Position numbers and translations under genes: made by a program | From: an uncultured bacterium | Lineage (GTDB): Bacteria > Edwardsbacteria > AC1 > EtOH8 | DNA length: 6,993 bases | NCBI GenBank assembly: GCA_937958665.1 | Contig: CALGNM010000182.1 | Span: 1 to 6,993 of the forward strand | Direction: 5' to 3' | Part shown: positions 1 to 6,993 of the stretch, piece by piece | Layout of the letters: every line of letters begins with the position of its first letter | Numbering within the stretch: position 1 is the first letter of the stretch | Notes under the pieces: model-generated | What the model was told of the DNA's origin: nothing | The model's database searches: none | What the model saw: the letters and a program-made list of their open reading frames with translations, nothing else

Positions 1-49
1 ACGAGTTCGTATTCGGTGACTGGAGTTCAGACGTGTGCTCTTCCGATCT
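1..49. other. Illumina adapter contamination (left end)
   Basis: Positions 16-49 are the 34-base TruSeq Read 2 adapter, beginning GTGACTGGAG and ending CTTCCGATCT. Positions 8-15 (CGTATTCG) are the reverse complement of the 8-base index at the right end. Positions 1-7 (ACGAGTT) differ by one base from the ACGAGAT tail of the P7 oligo. This is synthetic DNA left in the assembly. Translated, it gives the adapter peptide MTGVQTCALPI, which falsely extends the first gene at its N-terminus. Confidence 0.98.
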
Positions 50-516
50 GGGGGACCATGGCCCCCTTTACCGCCTGGCTGATGTCCCGGGGCCTGCAGA
101 CCCTGCCCCTCAGGGTGGAGCGGCACTCCCAGAACGCCCTGAAGATAGCCCAGCATTTGGAGAAGCACCCCAAAATATCCCGGGCTTGTTATCCGGGGCT
201 GGAATCCTGTCCGGGCCACCAAGTGGCCAAAAAGCAGATGAGTGGAGGCTTCGGAGGGGTGTTGGCCGTTGATCTAAAGGGCGGCCGGGAAGCCGGGAAG
301 TGTTTCCAGAACGGCCTGGAGCTCTGCAAGCTGGCGGTAAGCCTGGGAAGCGTGGATACCCTGGTAACCCATCCGGCCTCAACCACCCATCTGGCCTACT
401 CGGAGAAGGATCTGGCCTCGGTCGGGATGACCCCGGGTTTTGTCAGGATTGCGGTGGGAATCGAGAACCCCGAGGACATCATAGCGGACCTGGACCAGGC
501 CTTGGCCAAATGTTGA
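50..516 (+). CDS. PLP-dependent Cys/Met metabolism enzyme, C-terminal part (cystathionine gamma-synthase / methionine gamma-lyase / O-acetylhomoserine sulfhydrylase family)
   Basis: This is the last ~155 residues of a fold-type I PLP enzyme of sulfur amino acid metabolism; full-length members have roughly 390-400. The visible part matches the family C-terminal domain. It starts with a GTMAPF segment and RGLQTLPLR, followed by YPGLESCPGH, GGFGGVLAVDLKGG, AVSLGSVDTLVTHPASTTH (HPASTTH at 370-390) and VRIAVGIENPEDIIADL. The Arg at 445-447 in the VRI motif is the expected substrate-carboxylate ligand. The PLP-binding lysine and the active-site tyrosines lie in the missing N-terminal part, so substrate and reaction cannot be decided between gamma-synthase, gamma-lyase and sulfhydrylase. 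The reading frame continues into the left adapter, but that is artefact: the first whole genomic codon is at 52. The stop is TGA at 514-516, and a tRNA gene follows after 23 bases with no obvious terminator between them. Confidence 0.9.
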
Positions 517-539
517 TTGTGCCTTGAGCAAACCGTGCT

Positions 540-616
540 GCGCCTGTAGCTCAGCTGGATAGAGCGTCGGACTTCGAATCCGCAGGCCGCCCGTTCGACT
601 CGGGCCAGGCGCGCCA
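540..616 (+). tRNA. tRNA-Arg(TCG)
   Basis: A complete 77-base cloverleaf can be folded by eye. The acceptor stem GCGCCTG (540-546) pairs fully with CAGGCGC (606-612), followed by discriminator G613 and an encoded CCA at 614-616. The D arm is GCTC/GAGC (549-552 and 562-565) with a GG-containing loop. The anticodon loop CTTCGAA (572-578) has anticodon TCG at 574-576, which reads CGA and related CGN arginine codons. The T stem GCCCG/CGGGC (589-593 and 601-605) encloses loop TTCGACT. The one irregularity is a U-C mismatch at the outermost anticodon-stem pair (567 with 583). It lies 23 bases after the preceding gene and has no clear promoter of its own in that gap, so co-transcription is possible. 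Confidence 0.96.
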
Positions 617-666
617 CTCTGCAGAAACCAACCACAGATTGCCCTTTTTAAGGCCGTCTTTCCCTC

Positions 667-695
667 TTGACTAAACTCCGTGAATAGGGTAAAAT
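667..695 (+). promoter_or_regulatory. Probable sigma70-type promoter for argF
   Basis: The -35 element TTGACT (667-672; 5 of 6 to TTGACA) is separated by exactly 17 bases from the -10 element TAAAAT (690-695; 5 of 6 to TATAAT). It sits in an AT-rich gap between the tRNA and argF. It would give a leader of about 160 bases that includes the hairpin at 772-803. This is a sequence match only; no start site is known. Confidence 0.5.
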
Positions 696-771
696 TAAAC
701 CTTAAATATCAGACTTCGTGTAATTCTCCAACATATTGATTTATAATAAGATAAAGAACGGAAGACGATAT

Positions 772-803
772 TGGCTCGCAAACGTTATTCAATTTGCGGG
801 CCA
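772..803 (+). promoter_or_regulatory. Leader hairpin upstream of argF
   Basis: An 11-base arm TGGCTCGCAAA (772-782) pairs with TTTGCGGGCCA (793-803) around a 10-base loop. There is one G-U wobble and no gap. After a T-T mismatch, three further A-T pairs are possible outside. The following bases (TTATTTAAAG) are T-rich but not a clean T tract, so it could be a weak terminator or attenuator, an mRNA-stabilising stem, or a DNA site. It lies between the probable promoter and the argF ribosome binding site, which favours a regulatory role; this is inference. Confidence 0.45.
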
Positions 804-851
804 TTATTTAAAGAAGAAAAACCAACCAATGTAAAATATCCAAACAATAAT

Positions 852-856
852 GGAGG
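852..856 (+). promoter_or_regulatory. Shine-Dalgarno site that decides the argF start
   Basis: GGAGG at 852-856 is five bases before ATG 862 and overlaps the in-frame upstream ATG at 850. ATG 850 has no purine-rich site in front of it (TCCAAACAATA). The site therefore supports initiation at 862. Confidence 0.8.
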
Positions 857-861
857 AAGAG

Positions 862-1809
862 ATGAAGAAGGATCTTATTTCGGTGGCTGACCTGAACAAG
901 AAGGAGATGGATGATCTTTTTGCGCTGGCGATAAAAATCAAAAAACAGACCAAATCCGGCAAATCCCCCAAGTTGTTGACCGACAAGACTATGGCCATGA
1001 TATTCGAGAAGCCGTCCCTGCGGACCAGGGTCACCTTCGAGACCGGCATGACCCAGCTGGGCGGGCACGGCATATTTTTGGAGATGTTGCTGGGCAAACG
1101 TGAATCCACTCCGGACATTGCCCGCAACCTCAACCGCTGGGTGGACCTGATCATGGCCCGAACCTTCGCCCACAAGAGCATCATCGAACTGGCCGAGAAC
1201 ACCGACATTCCGGTGATCAACGCCCTGTCGGACCTGGAGCACCCCTGCCAGATCTTCGCCGACTTCCTGACCATTCTGGAGCACAAGAAGAAGTTCAAAG
1301 GCCTGAAACTGGCCTACATCGGCGACGGCAACAACGTCTGCAACTCGCTGCTGCTGGCAGCCGCCACCTTGGGCACCAACATGTCGGTGGGCTGTCCCCA
1401 GGGCTACGAGCCGGACAAGGGGATCTGGGCGAAGTCCCAGGAGCTGGCCGCCAAGTCCAAGGCCGTCCTGCAGATCGTGCGTGACCCCCGGGAGGCCGCC
1501 CGCCAGGCCGACGTCATCTACACCGACGTCTGGGCCTCGATGGGCCAGGAGTCCGAGAAGGAGTTGAAGGCCCGGGTGTTCGCCCCCTATCAGGTCAACA
1601 AGAACATAGTCGATGCCGCCAAGAAGGACTGCATGGTGCTGCACTGCCTGCCGGCCCACCGGGGAGAGGAGATAACCAGCGAGGTGCTGGACGGCCCGAA
1701 CTCCCAGGTGCTGGACCAGGCCGAGAACCGGCTTCACATTCAGAAGGCCATAATGGTGACCCTGGTCAAGAACAACGCCAGGAAGCCCAAGGCCAAAAAG
1801 AAGAAATAA
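862..1809 (+). CDS. argF: Ornithine carbamoyltransferase
   Basis: This cytosolic enzyme makes citrulline from ornithine and carbamoyl phosphate in arginine biosynthesis. The 315-residue product is of normal length and carries all family motifs. The carbamoyl-phosphate loop FEKPSLRTR is at residues 48-56 and HPCQ at 127-130. The second domain has GDGNNVCNS at 154-162, with the ornithine-contacting Asn region, DVWASMGQE at 222-230, and HCLPAHR at 261-267 with catalytic Cys262. The ornithine-type DxxxSMG signature and the HCLP motif argue against aspartate or acetylornithine carbamoyltransferase. Start 862 is preferred over the in-frame ATG at 850 because only 862 has a GGAGG site. The C-terminus is an unusual lysine-rich tail ending KPKAKKKK. 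It has its own probable promoter upstream (667-695) and a hairpin downstream (1815-1846), so it may be a single-gene unit or head the following genes. Confidence 0.96.
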   Translation: MKKDLISVADLNKKEMDDLFALAIKIKKQTKSGKSPKLLTDKTMAMIFEKPSLRTRVTFETGMTQLGGHGIFLEMLLGKRESTPDIARNLNRWVDLIMARTFAHKSIIELAENTDIPVINALSDLEHPCQIFADFLTILEHKKKFKGLKLAYIGDGNNVCNSLLLAAATLGTNMSVGCPQGYEPDKGIWAKSQELAAKSKAVLQIVRDPREAARQADVIYTDVWASMGQESEKELKARVFAPYQVNKNIVDAAKKDCMVLHCLPAHRGEEITSEVLDGPNSQVLDQAENRLHIQKAIMVTLVKNNARKPKAKKKK

Positions 1810-1814
1810 TTTTA

Positions 1815-1846
1815 TAGTGCCACCCCGAGCGTTCGCGGTGGCACTA
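1815..1846 (+). terminator. Hairpin after argF, possible terminator without T tract
   Basis: Starting six bases after the argF stop, TAGTGCCACC (1815-1824) pairs perfectly over 10 bases with GGTGGCACTA (1837-1846), around a 12-base loop that can form a small inner stem (GC/GC). The downstream bases AAATACAAACC contain no T run on the + strand, so it is not a canonical intrinsic terminator. It may protect the argF mRNA 3' end or partly separate argF from the next gene. Confidence 0.5.
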
Positions 1847-1874
1847 AATACAAACCCCCAAAAAGGAGGCGACC

Positions 1875-2093
1875 ATGGGCGTATTAGGAGGAATAGGCAT
1901 CCTGTTCTACGGCCTTTTCATGCTGTTGATGATGGCATTGTGGGTCGTATGGTTCTATTTCAGCGTCCGCTTCTTCAAGCAAGCCACCGAATATTACCGA
2001 TCGGAGCTGAATGACCGCACCAGAAAACAGGAGCAGATGGGGGAACTGCTGGCCAAGTTCGACCAGCTGGTGGATGTGCTCAAAGTAAAATAG
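1875..2093 (+). CDS. Small single-pass membrane protein of unknown function
   Basis: A 72-residue protein that I do not recognise. Residues 3 to about 34 form one long hydrophobic stretch rich in Leu, Met, Trp and Phe (for example GILFYGLFMLLMMALWVVWF), enough for one membrane helix. It is followed by VRFFKQ and a charged, heptad-like segment (about 38-72, ending LLAKFDQLVDVLKVK) likely to be an amphipathic or coiled-coil helix. The positive-inside pattern after the helix suggests the C-terminal part is cytoplasmic. There is no lipobox or obvious cleavage site. Expression is supported by a near-perfect ribosome binding site, AAGGAGG at 1863-1869, five bases before ATG 1875, and by coding-like composition. 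It lies 65 bases after argF and 76 before dapF. The layout (one helix plus a short cytoplasmic helix) fits a scaffold or small regulatory subunit, but no function can be assigned. Confidence 0.8.
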   Translation: MGVLGGIGILFYGLFMLLMMALWVVWFYFSVRFFKQATEYYRSELNDRTRKQEQMGELLAKFDQLVDVLKVK

Positions 2094-2101
2094 CCGGGAT
2101 G

Positions 2102-2124
2102 AGTATACAGTATCCGGTATACTG
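2102..2124 (+). repeat. GTATAC repeats with overlapping alternative hairpins before dapF
   Basis: AGTATAC (2102-2108) pairs perfectly with GTATACT (2117-2123) across an 8-base loop. The overlapping pair CAGTAT (2108-2113) with ATACTG (2119-2124) competes for the same bases. The palindrome GTATAC occurs at 2103-2108, 2117-2122 and again at 2138-2143. This lies 8 bases after the small membrane protein stop and 46 before the dapF start. It may be a protein-binding site or an mRNA structure; the stems are short and AT-rich, so significance is uncertain. Confidence 0.35.
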
Positions 2125-2169
2125 GATGCCGGGCGCCGTATACATCTTTTATTCTTGCATGCAGGCAAT

Positions 2170-2970
2170 ATGAAATTTTACAAGATGTCCGGCAGCGGCA
2201 ACGATTTCGTCCTGCTGGATAACCGGGATGGATCCTTGCCTTCCGAACTGTCCCCGTTGGTCCAAAAGCTGTGTCATCGCCGCAACGGAATAGGGGCCGA
2301 CGGGGTGCTGGTCATCGAGCGATCGAACAGGGCTGATTTCAGGATGCGCTACCTGAACGCCGACGGCGGCGAGGTGGCCTTCTGCGGCAACGGCGGGCGC
2401 TGCATCGCCTGGTTTGCCCATTCCATTGGGGCGGCCGGGGAGTCCATGACCTTCGAGGCTGGCGACGGCCTGCACCGGGCCGAGGTCAAAGGCGGTTCGG
2501 TAAAGCTCGAGATGAGGGAGCCGCTGGATTTCGACCTTAAATTCCTGCTGGACCTGGGCGATCGGGGCTATGCCGCCTCCTTCGTGGACACCGGGGTGCC
2601 CCATGTGGTGGTGCCGGTTTCCGAGTTGGATAATTTCCCAGTGGTCGAAACCGGGCGCAAGATCAGGTATCACCAAAGATATCATCCGGAGGGGACCAAT
2701 GCCAATTTCATCGAGCTGGCCGACCGGCATCATTTGAGGATCAGGACCTACGAGCGGGGAGTGGAGGACGAGACCCTGGCCTGCGGCACCGGCTCCACCG
2801 CGGCCGCCGTGGTGGCCGCCCGGCTGGGCCTGGCCGATTCCCCCGTGGAGTGTCTGACCCGGGGCGGCGAGGTGCTGACCATCCATTTCCAGTTGAACGG
2901 GGAGAACATCGGACGGGTCTTTCTGGAGGGCCAGGTGCAGCTGGTGTTCCGGGGGGAATTGCCCGAATAG
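2170..2970 (+). CDS. dapF: Diaminopimelate epimerase
   Basis: This cofactor-independent cytosolic racemase converts LL-diaminopimelate to meso-diaminopimelate for peptidoglycan and lysine synthesis. The 266-residue product has the two-cysteine active site. Cys72 is in the CGNGGRC motif (72-78) and Cys205 in ETLACGTGSTAA (201-212). It also has the N-terminal MSGSGNDF (6-13) with substrate-contacting Asn11, the RRNGIGADG segment (37-45), and GTNANF (175-180). Length is close to the usual 270-280. Start ATG 2170 matches the conserved family N-terminus (MKFYKMSGSGNDF). Its ribosome site is weak (AGG at 2163-2165), and a TTG five codons upstream has no better one. guaB follows after a 73-base gap. 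With dapB and dapL downstream it completes the HTPA to meso-DAP segment. Confidence 0.97.
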   Translation: MKFYKMSGSGNDFVLLDNRDGSLPSELSPLVQKLCHRRNGIGADGVLVIERSNRADFRMRYLNADGGEVAFCGNGGRCIAWFAHSIGAAGESMTFEAGDGLHRAEVKGGSVKLEMREPLDFDLKFLLDLGDRGYAASFVDTGVPHVVVPVSELDNFPVVETGRKIRYHQRYHPEGTNANFIELADRHHLRIRTYERGVEDETLACGTGSTAAAVVAARLGLADSPVECLTRGGEVLTIHFQLNGENIGRVFLEGQVQLVFRGELPE

Positions 2971-2992
2971 CCCGGGAGGGCCAGGGGCCTGA

Positions 2993-4516
<1,524 letters not shown>

Positions 4517-4571
4517 CTTCCATGTCCGCTTATGAGAGGACGTCAAGTTCGATGCATAACCGGTTTGTTGT

Positions 4572-5363
4572 ATGATAAGCATCATCATCTGCGGGGCGGG
4601 CGGCCGGATGGGCCAGGCCATAATAGAAGCCTGCCGGGAATGCACGGATATCGCCATAACCGGCCTGATAGAAAGCCAGGGACATTCGATAGTGGGGCGC
4701 AAGATATCGGACATTTTGCCCGAAGTTAGCGATGACTTGGGAAAAATAATTGACAAATGCGATGCGGTGATAGATTTCACCTCGCCCGAGGCTTCGGTCA
4801 GCAACGCCCGGATAGCGGCCCGTCACCAAAAGGCGATGGTCATCGGCACCACCGGCATAAGCGAAGACCAGATGAAAGGATTCAAGGATATCTCGAAGCA
4901 GATACCATTGCTGGTATCCTCCAACATGTCCATCGGGGTCAACCTGCTTTACGGTTTCATTGCCAGGGCGGCCAAGGAGATCCCAGGAAATTTCGACGTG
5001 GAGATCATCGAAACCCACCACAAGAACAAGAAGGACGCACCCAGCGGCACCGCCAAGAGACTGCTGTCGGAGATTATCGGAGGGCGGGGCGGGAAACCGG
5101 TGTACCAAAGGGAAGGGTTGAACGCTCCCCGGGGAGGGGAGGAGATTGGGGTGGTGTCAATCCGGGCCGGAGACATAGTGGGAGAGCATACCGTGATCTT
5201 CGCCGGACCGGGCGAGCGGTTGGAATTCACCCATCGGGCCCACGGCCGCCGGGTGTTCGCCGAGGGGGCGCTGGCCGCCGCCAGGTTCCTGCTCCAGGCC
5301 GGGCCCGGGATGTACGGAATGGAGGACGTGCTGAGAAACCAAATTCAGGGAGTTGACAGATGA
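4572..5363 (+). CDS. dapB: 4-hydroxy-tetrahydrodipicolinate reductase
   Basis: This cytosolic NAD(P)H-dependent enzyme reduces the DapA product (HTPA) to tetrahydrodipicolinate in the DAP/lysine pathway. The 263-residue product is of typical length. The Rossmann loop GAGGRMG is at residues 8-14, FTSPE at 69-73, and GTTG at 92-95. The active-site block is ETHHKNKKDAPSGTA (147-161), with catalytic His149 and Lys153 and the substrate-binding SGT. AGDIVGEHTV and ELFTHRAH-like segments (here LEFTHRAHGR) complete the dimer/tetramer domain. The start ATG 4572 leaves one residue before the ISIIICGAGG strand, as expected, but no Shine-Dalgarno site is visible in front of it (CCGGTTTGTTGT). The stop overlaps the next start in an ATGA (5360-5363), implying translational coupling to the lipoprotein gene. 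Its 5' part is somewhat more AT-rich than its neighbours. Confidence 0.97.
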   Translation: MISIIICGAGGRMGQAIIEACRECTDIAITGLIESQGHSIVGRKISDILPEVSDDLGKIIDKCDAVIDFTSPEASVSNARIAARHQKAMVIGTTGISEDQMKGFKDISKQIPLLVSSNMSIGVNLLYGFIARAAKEIPGNFDVEIIETHHKNKKDAPSGTAKRLLSEIIGGRGGKPVYQREGLNAPRGGEEIGVVSIRAGDIVGEHTVIFAGPGERLEFTHRAHGRRVFAEGALAAARFLLQAGPGMYGMEDVLRNQIQGVDR

Positions 5364-6106
5364 GGCAGGTATTGGCAGTTGTATTCCTGGGCCTGGCTGC
5401 CATTGGTTGCGTCAGCGGGACCCCCGAGGAGCATTTCCAGAGGGGGGTGCTGGCCTTCCAGTCGGGCGATACCACTGCCGCAGTCAAAGAATTCAGGCTG
5501 GCGGCCGGGCTGAGGCCTGATTTCGCCGAGGCCTATTACAACCTGGGCATCTGTCACTCCACCCCGGAGAAGCGGGAGCAGGCCATCAAATACTTCGAGC
5601 TGGCGGTGAAGCACCATCCGGGCTACCGCGATGCCAGGATCTCCCTGGCCCAGTCCTATGCCCGCATCGAACGCTTCAGCCAGGCCATCGGGGTGCTGCG
5701 GGCCGGTCTGGAGATCGATCCCGATCAGCCGGAATACTACGCCAACATCGCCTACTTCTTTCTAAACATACCCCAAAAAGATTCGGCGGTGGCCTACTAT
5801 CGCCAGGCCTATCAGCTGGACTCCTGCGACGCCGACCTGAGCTACAACCTGGCCTACGCCATGACCGGGCCGGAGGATCGAGGCGAGTCAATCCGGTTCC
5901 TGCGCCGGGCCATCAAGTGCAATCCGGACAAGTCCGAAGCCCTGTACCTGCTGGGATCCCGGCTGAGCGACCAGAGCCGCCGCACTGCGGCCGAGGCCCG
6001 GGAGGCCATTGAGGCTTTGGAGAAATTTCTAAGTCTGGGCCAGGGCAGCCTGGTCCAGGTTGATTTCGCCAAAAAGAAGATCCAGGAACTGAAGAGGGGA
6101 ATATGA
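5360..6106 (+). CDS. TPR-repeat lipoprotein, function unknown
   Basis: A 248-residue protein with a lipoprotein signal and tetratricopeptide repeats. The N-terminus MRQ plus a hydrophobic stretch ends in the lipobox AIGC with Cys17 as the predicted lipidated residue, so the protein should be membrane-anchored and face the periplasm. From about residue 22 it folds into five consecutive 34-residue TPR units (22-55, 56-89, 90-123, 124-157, 158-191). The helix-B-end prolines lie at 53, 87, 121 and 189, exactly in register, and typical A/G/Y positions (AYYNLG, YYANIAY, LSYNLAY) are present. A divergent sixth unit and a charged C-terminal helix follow. TPRs mediate protein-protein contacts; no catalytic motif is seen. 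A ribosome site AGGGAG (5347-5352) lies seven bases before ATG. The gene overlaps dapB at its start and dapL at its end by ATGA, so it is co-translated with DAP enzymes. A link to envelope or peptidoglycan assembly is an inference only. Confidence 0.9.
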   Translation: MRQVLAVVFLGLAAIGCVSGTPEEHFQRGVLAFQSGDTTAAVKEFRLAAGLRPDFAEAYYNLGICHSTPEKREQAIKYFELAVKHHPGYRDARISLAQSYARIERFSQAIGVLRAGLEIDPDQPEYYANIAYFFLNIPQKDSAVAYYRQAYQLDSCDADLSYNLAYAMTGPEDRGESIRFLRRAIKCNPDKSEALYLLGSRLSDQSRRTAAEAREAIEALEKFLSLGQGSLVQVDFAKKKIQELKRGI

Positions 6107-6951
6107 GGATCGATCCGGCCCGGAGGCTGCAGAAACTTCCGCCCTACCTTTTCGCCCAACTCAACGCCAAAAAGGCCGAGTTGCAGGCCAAAGGGACCGA
6201 TATCATCGATCTGGGGGTGGGCGACCCCGATCTGCCGACTCCGCCCCATATTGTCGAAGCCCTGCGGGCCCAGGCCGGCAACCCGGAGAATCACTGCTAT
6301 CCCACCTACGACGGCATGCCTTCCTTCCGCCAAGCGGTGGCCGGCTGGTATCGGCAGCGGTTCGGGGTCAGCCTCGACCCCCAGGGGCAGGTACTGGCTC
6401 TGATGGGGGCCAAGGACGGCCTGGCCCATGCCTGCTGGGCCCTGCTGGGCCCGGGGGACCGGGTGCTCTGCCCGGATCCCGGCTATCCGGTGTATGCGGT
6501 CCAGGCCATGTTCGCCGGGGCCGAGCCGGTATTCTACCCGGTGACATCCGAGAACGGGTTCCTGCCTGACATTGACACCCTGCCCACCGAAAACATCAAG
6601 GCCATTTTCCTGTGCTATCCCAGCAACCCCACCGGGGCGGTGGCCGGGCTGGATTTCTACCGGAGGCTGGTGGAATGGGCCCTCCGGCACGGCATCATGA
6701 TCTTCAACGATGGCATCTATTCCGAGATCTCTTTCGATGGCTTCCGGCCGCCCAGCATCATCCAGGTGCCAGGGGCTTTGGACTGTGCGATGGAGTTTCA
6801 CTCCCTGTCCAAGACCTACAACATGACCGGGTGGCGGATTGGGATGGCGGTGGGCAACCGGGAGATGCTGTCGGCCCTGCTGAAGGTGAAGACCAACACC
6901 GATTCCGGGGTCTTCCAGGCGGTGCAGTACGCCGGAATCGCCGCCCTGACC
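6103..6951 (+). CDS. dapL: LL-diaminopimelate aminotransferase, truncated at contig end
   Basis: This PLP enzyme converts tetrahydrodipicolinate directly to LL-diaminopimelate using glutamate, bypassing the acylated dapD/dapC/dapE steps. The first 283 residues are present, of a usual 385-410. Visible landmarks are DLGVGDPDLP (36-45), GAKDGLAH (102-109), DPGYPVY (125-131), NPTG (175-178), and the PLP-lysine block SLSKTYNMTGWRIG with Lys237 and Arg245. The downstream DSGVFQAVQYAGI segment is strongly DapL-like and differs from general aspartate aminotransferases. Start ATG 6103 overlaps the lipoprotein stop (ATGA, 6103-6106) and has AGAGG at 6093-6097 before it. The last genomic codon is at 6949-6951; the frame stays open into the adapter, so the missing C-terminus is an assembly limit, not a mutation. 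The dapB and dapF neighbours support DapL over another class I aminotransferase. Confidence 0.92.
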
Positions 6952-6993
6952 AGATCGGAAGAGCACACGTCTGAACTCCAGTCACCGAATACG
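6952..6993. other. Illumina adapter contamination (right end)
   Basis: Positions 6952-6985 are the TruSeq adapter beginning AGATCGGAAGAGC and ending CTCCAGTCAC. They are followed by the 8-base index CGAATACG at 6986-6993. These 42 bases are the exact reverse complement of 8-49. The segment is synthetic and marks the true end of the genomic insert at 6951. It also creates false reading frames starting or ending in the adapter, with peptides such as QIGRAHV and MLFRSG. Confidence 0.99.

Noticed and set aside
16-51. N-terminal extension MTGVQTCALPIW on the first gene
   Set aside because: It is the translation of the TruSeq adapter; the genomic part of the gene begins at 50.
681-695. ArgR-type operator in the argF promoter (TGAATA half-site at 681-686)
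   Set aside because: Only one half-site is recognisable; the expected second half ATTCA at palindromic spacing is missing.
850-861. ATG at 850 as the argF start
   Set aside because: It has no ribosome site and overlaps the GGAGG serving ATG 862.
808-1737. 309-codon minus-strand reading frame opposite argF
   Set aside because: It is antisense to a motif-complete argF, has Gly/Val/Leu/Gln-rich low-information sequence, and has no ribosome site; it is a shadow frame.
4548-4576. Promoter with -10 TATGAT overlapping the dapB start codon
   Set aside because: The -35 match (TTCGAT) is poor and transcription would begin inside the coding sequence.
5854-6966. Long 370-codon minus-strand reading frame
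   Set aside because: It starts inside the right adapter and runs antisense to dapL and the TPR lipoprotein, both with clear family motifs. Its long run is a product of GC-rich codon bias.

Overview
The window is a metagenome-style bacterial contig, not a finished genome segment. Both ends are Illumina TruSeq Read 2/P7 adapter sequence (about 1-49 and 6952-6993), including the same 8-base index read in opposite orientations. Only about 50-6951 is biological DNA, and the first and last genes are cut by the adapters rather than by biology. The insert is GC-rich and C/G-biased at third codon positions. All recognisable genes are on the + strand and all show intact family motifs. The host is a bacterium that makes meso-diaminopimelate through the LL-diaminopimelate aminotransferase (DapL) route and has a TPR lipoprotein with a standard lipobox. 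The phylum cannot be named from this sequence alone.

Layout. 50-516: C-terminal part of a PLP-dependent Cys/Met-metabolism enzyme. 540-616: tRNA-Arg(TCG) with encoded CCA. 617-861: AT-rich leader with a good sigma70-type promoter (667-695) and a strong hairpin (772-803). 862-1809: argF. 1815-1846: hairpin. 1875-2093: 72-residue single-pass membrane protein, not recognised. 2094-2169: short gap with GTATAC repeats and overlapping hairpins. 2170-2970: dapF. 3044-4516: guaB. 4572-5363: dapB. 5360-6106: TPR lipoprotein. 6103-6951+: dapL, truncated.

How the genes work together. DapB reduces the DapA product to tetrahydrodipicolinate, DapL aminates it directly to LL-diaminopimelate, and DapF epimerises that to meso-diaminopimelate, used for peptidoglycan and as lysine precursor. 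The window therefore carries the complete HTPA-to-meso-DAP segment of the one-step aminotransferase pathway; dapA, asd, lysC and lysA are not present here. dapB, the TPR lipoprotein and dapL are joined by two ATGA stop/start overlaps and are probably one translationally coupled unit. guaB (GMP synthesis) lies between dapF and dapB, and argF (arginine synthesis) lies upstream behind its own probable promoter.

I found no mobile element, CRISPR array, toxin-antitoxin or defence system. The perfect terminal inverted repeat of the window is adapter sequence. The least explained genes are the small membrane protein and the TPR lipoprotein placed between two DAP-pathway enzymes.
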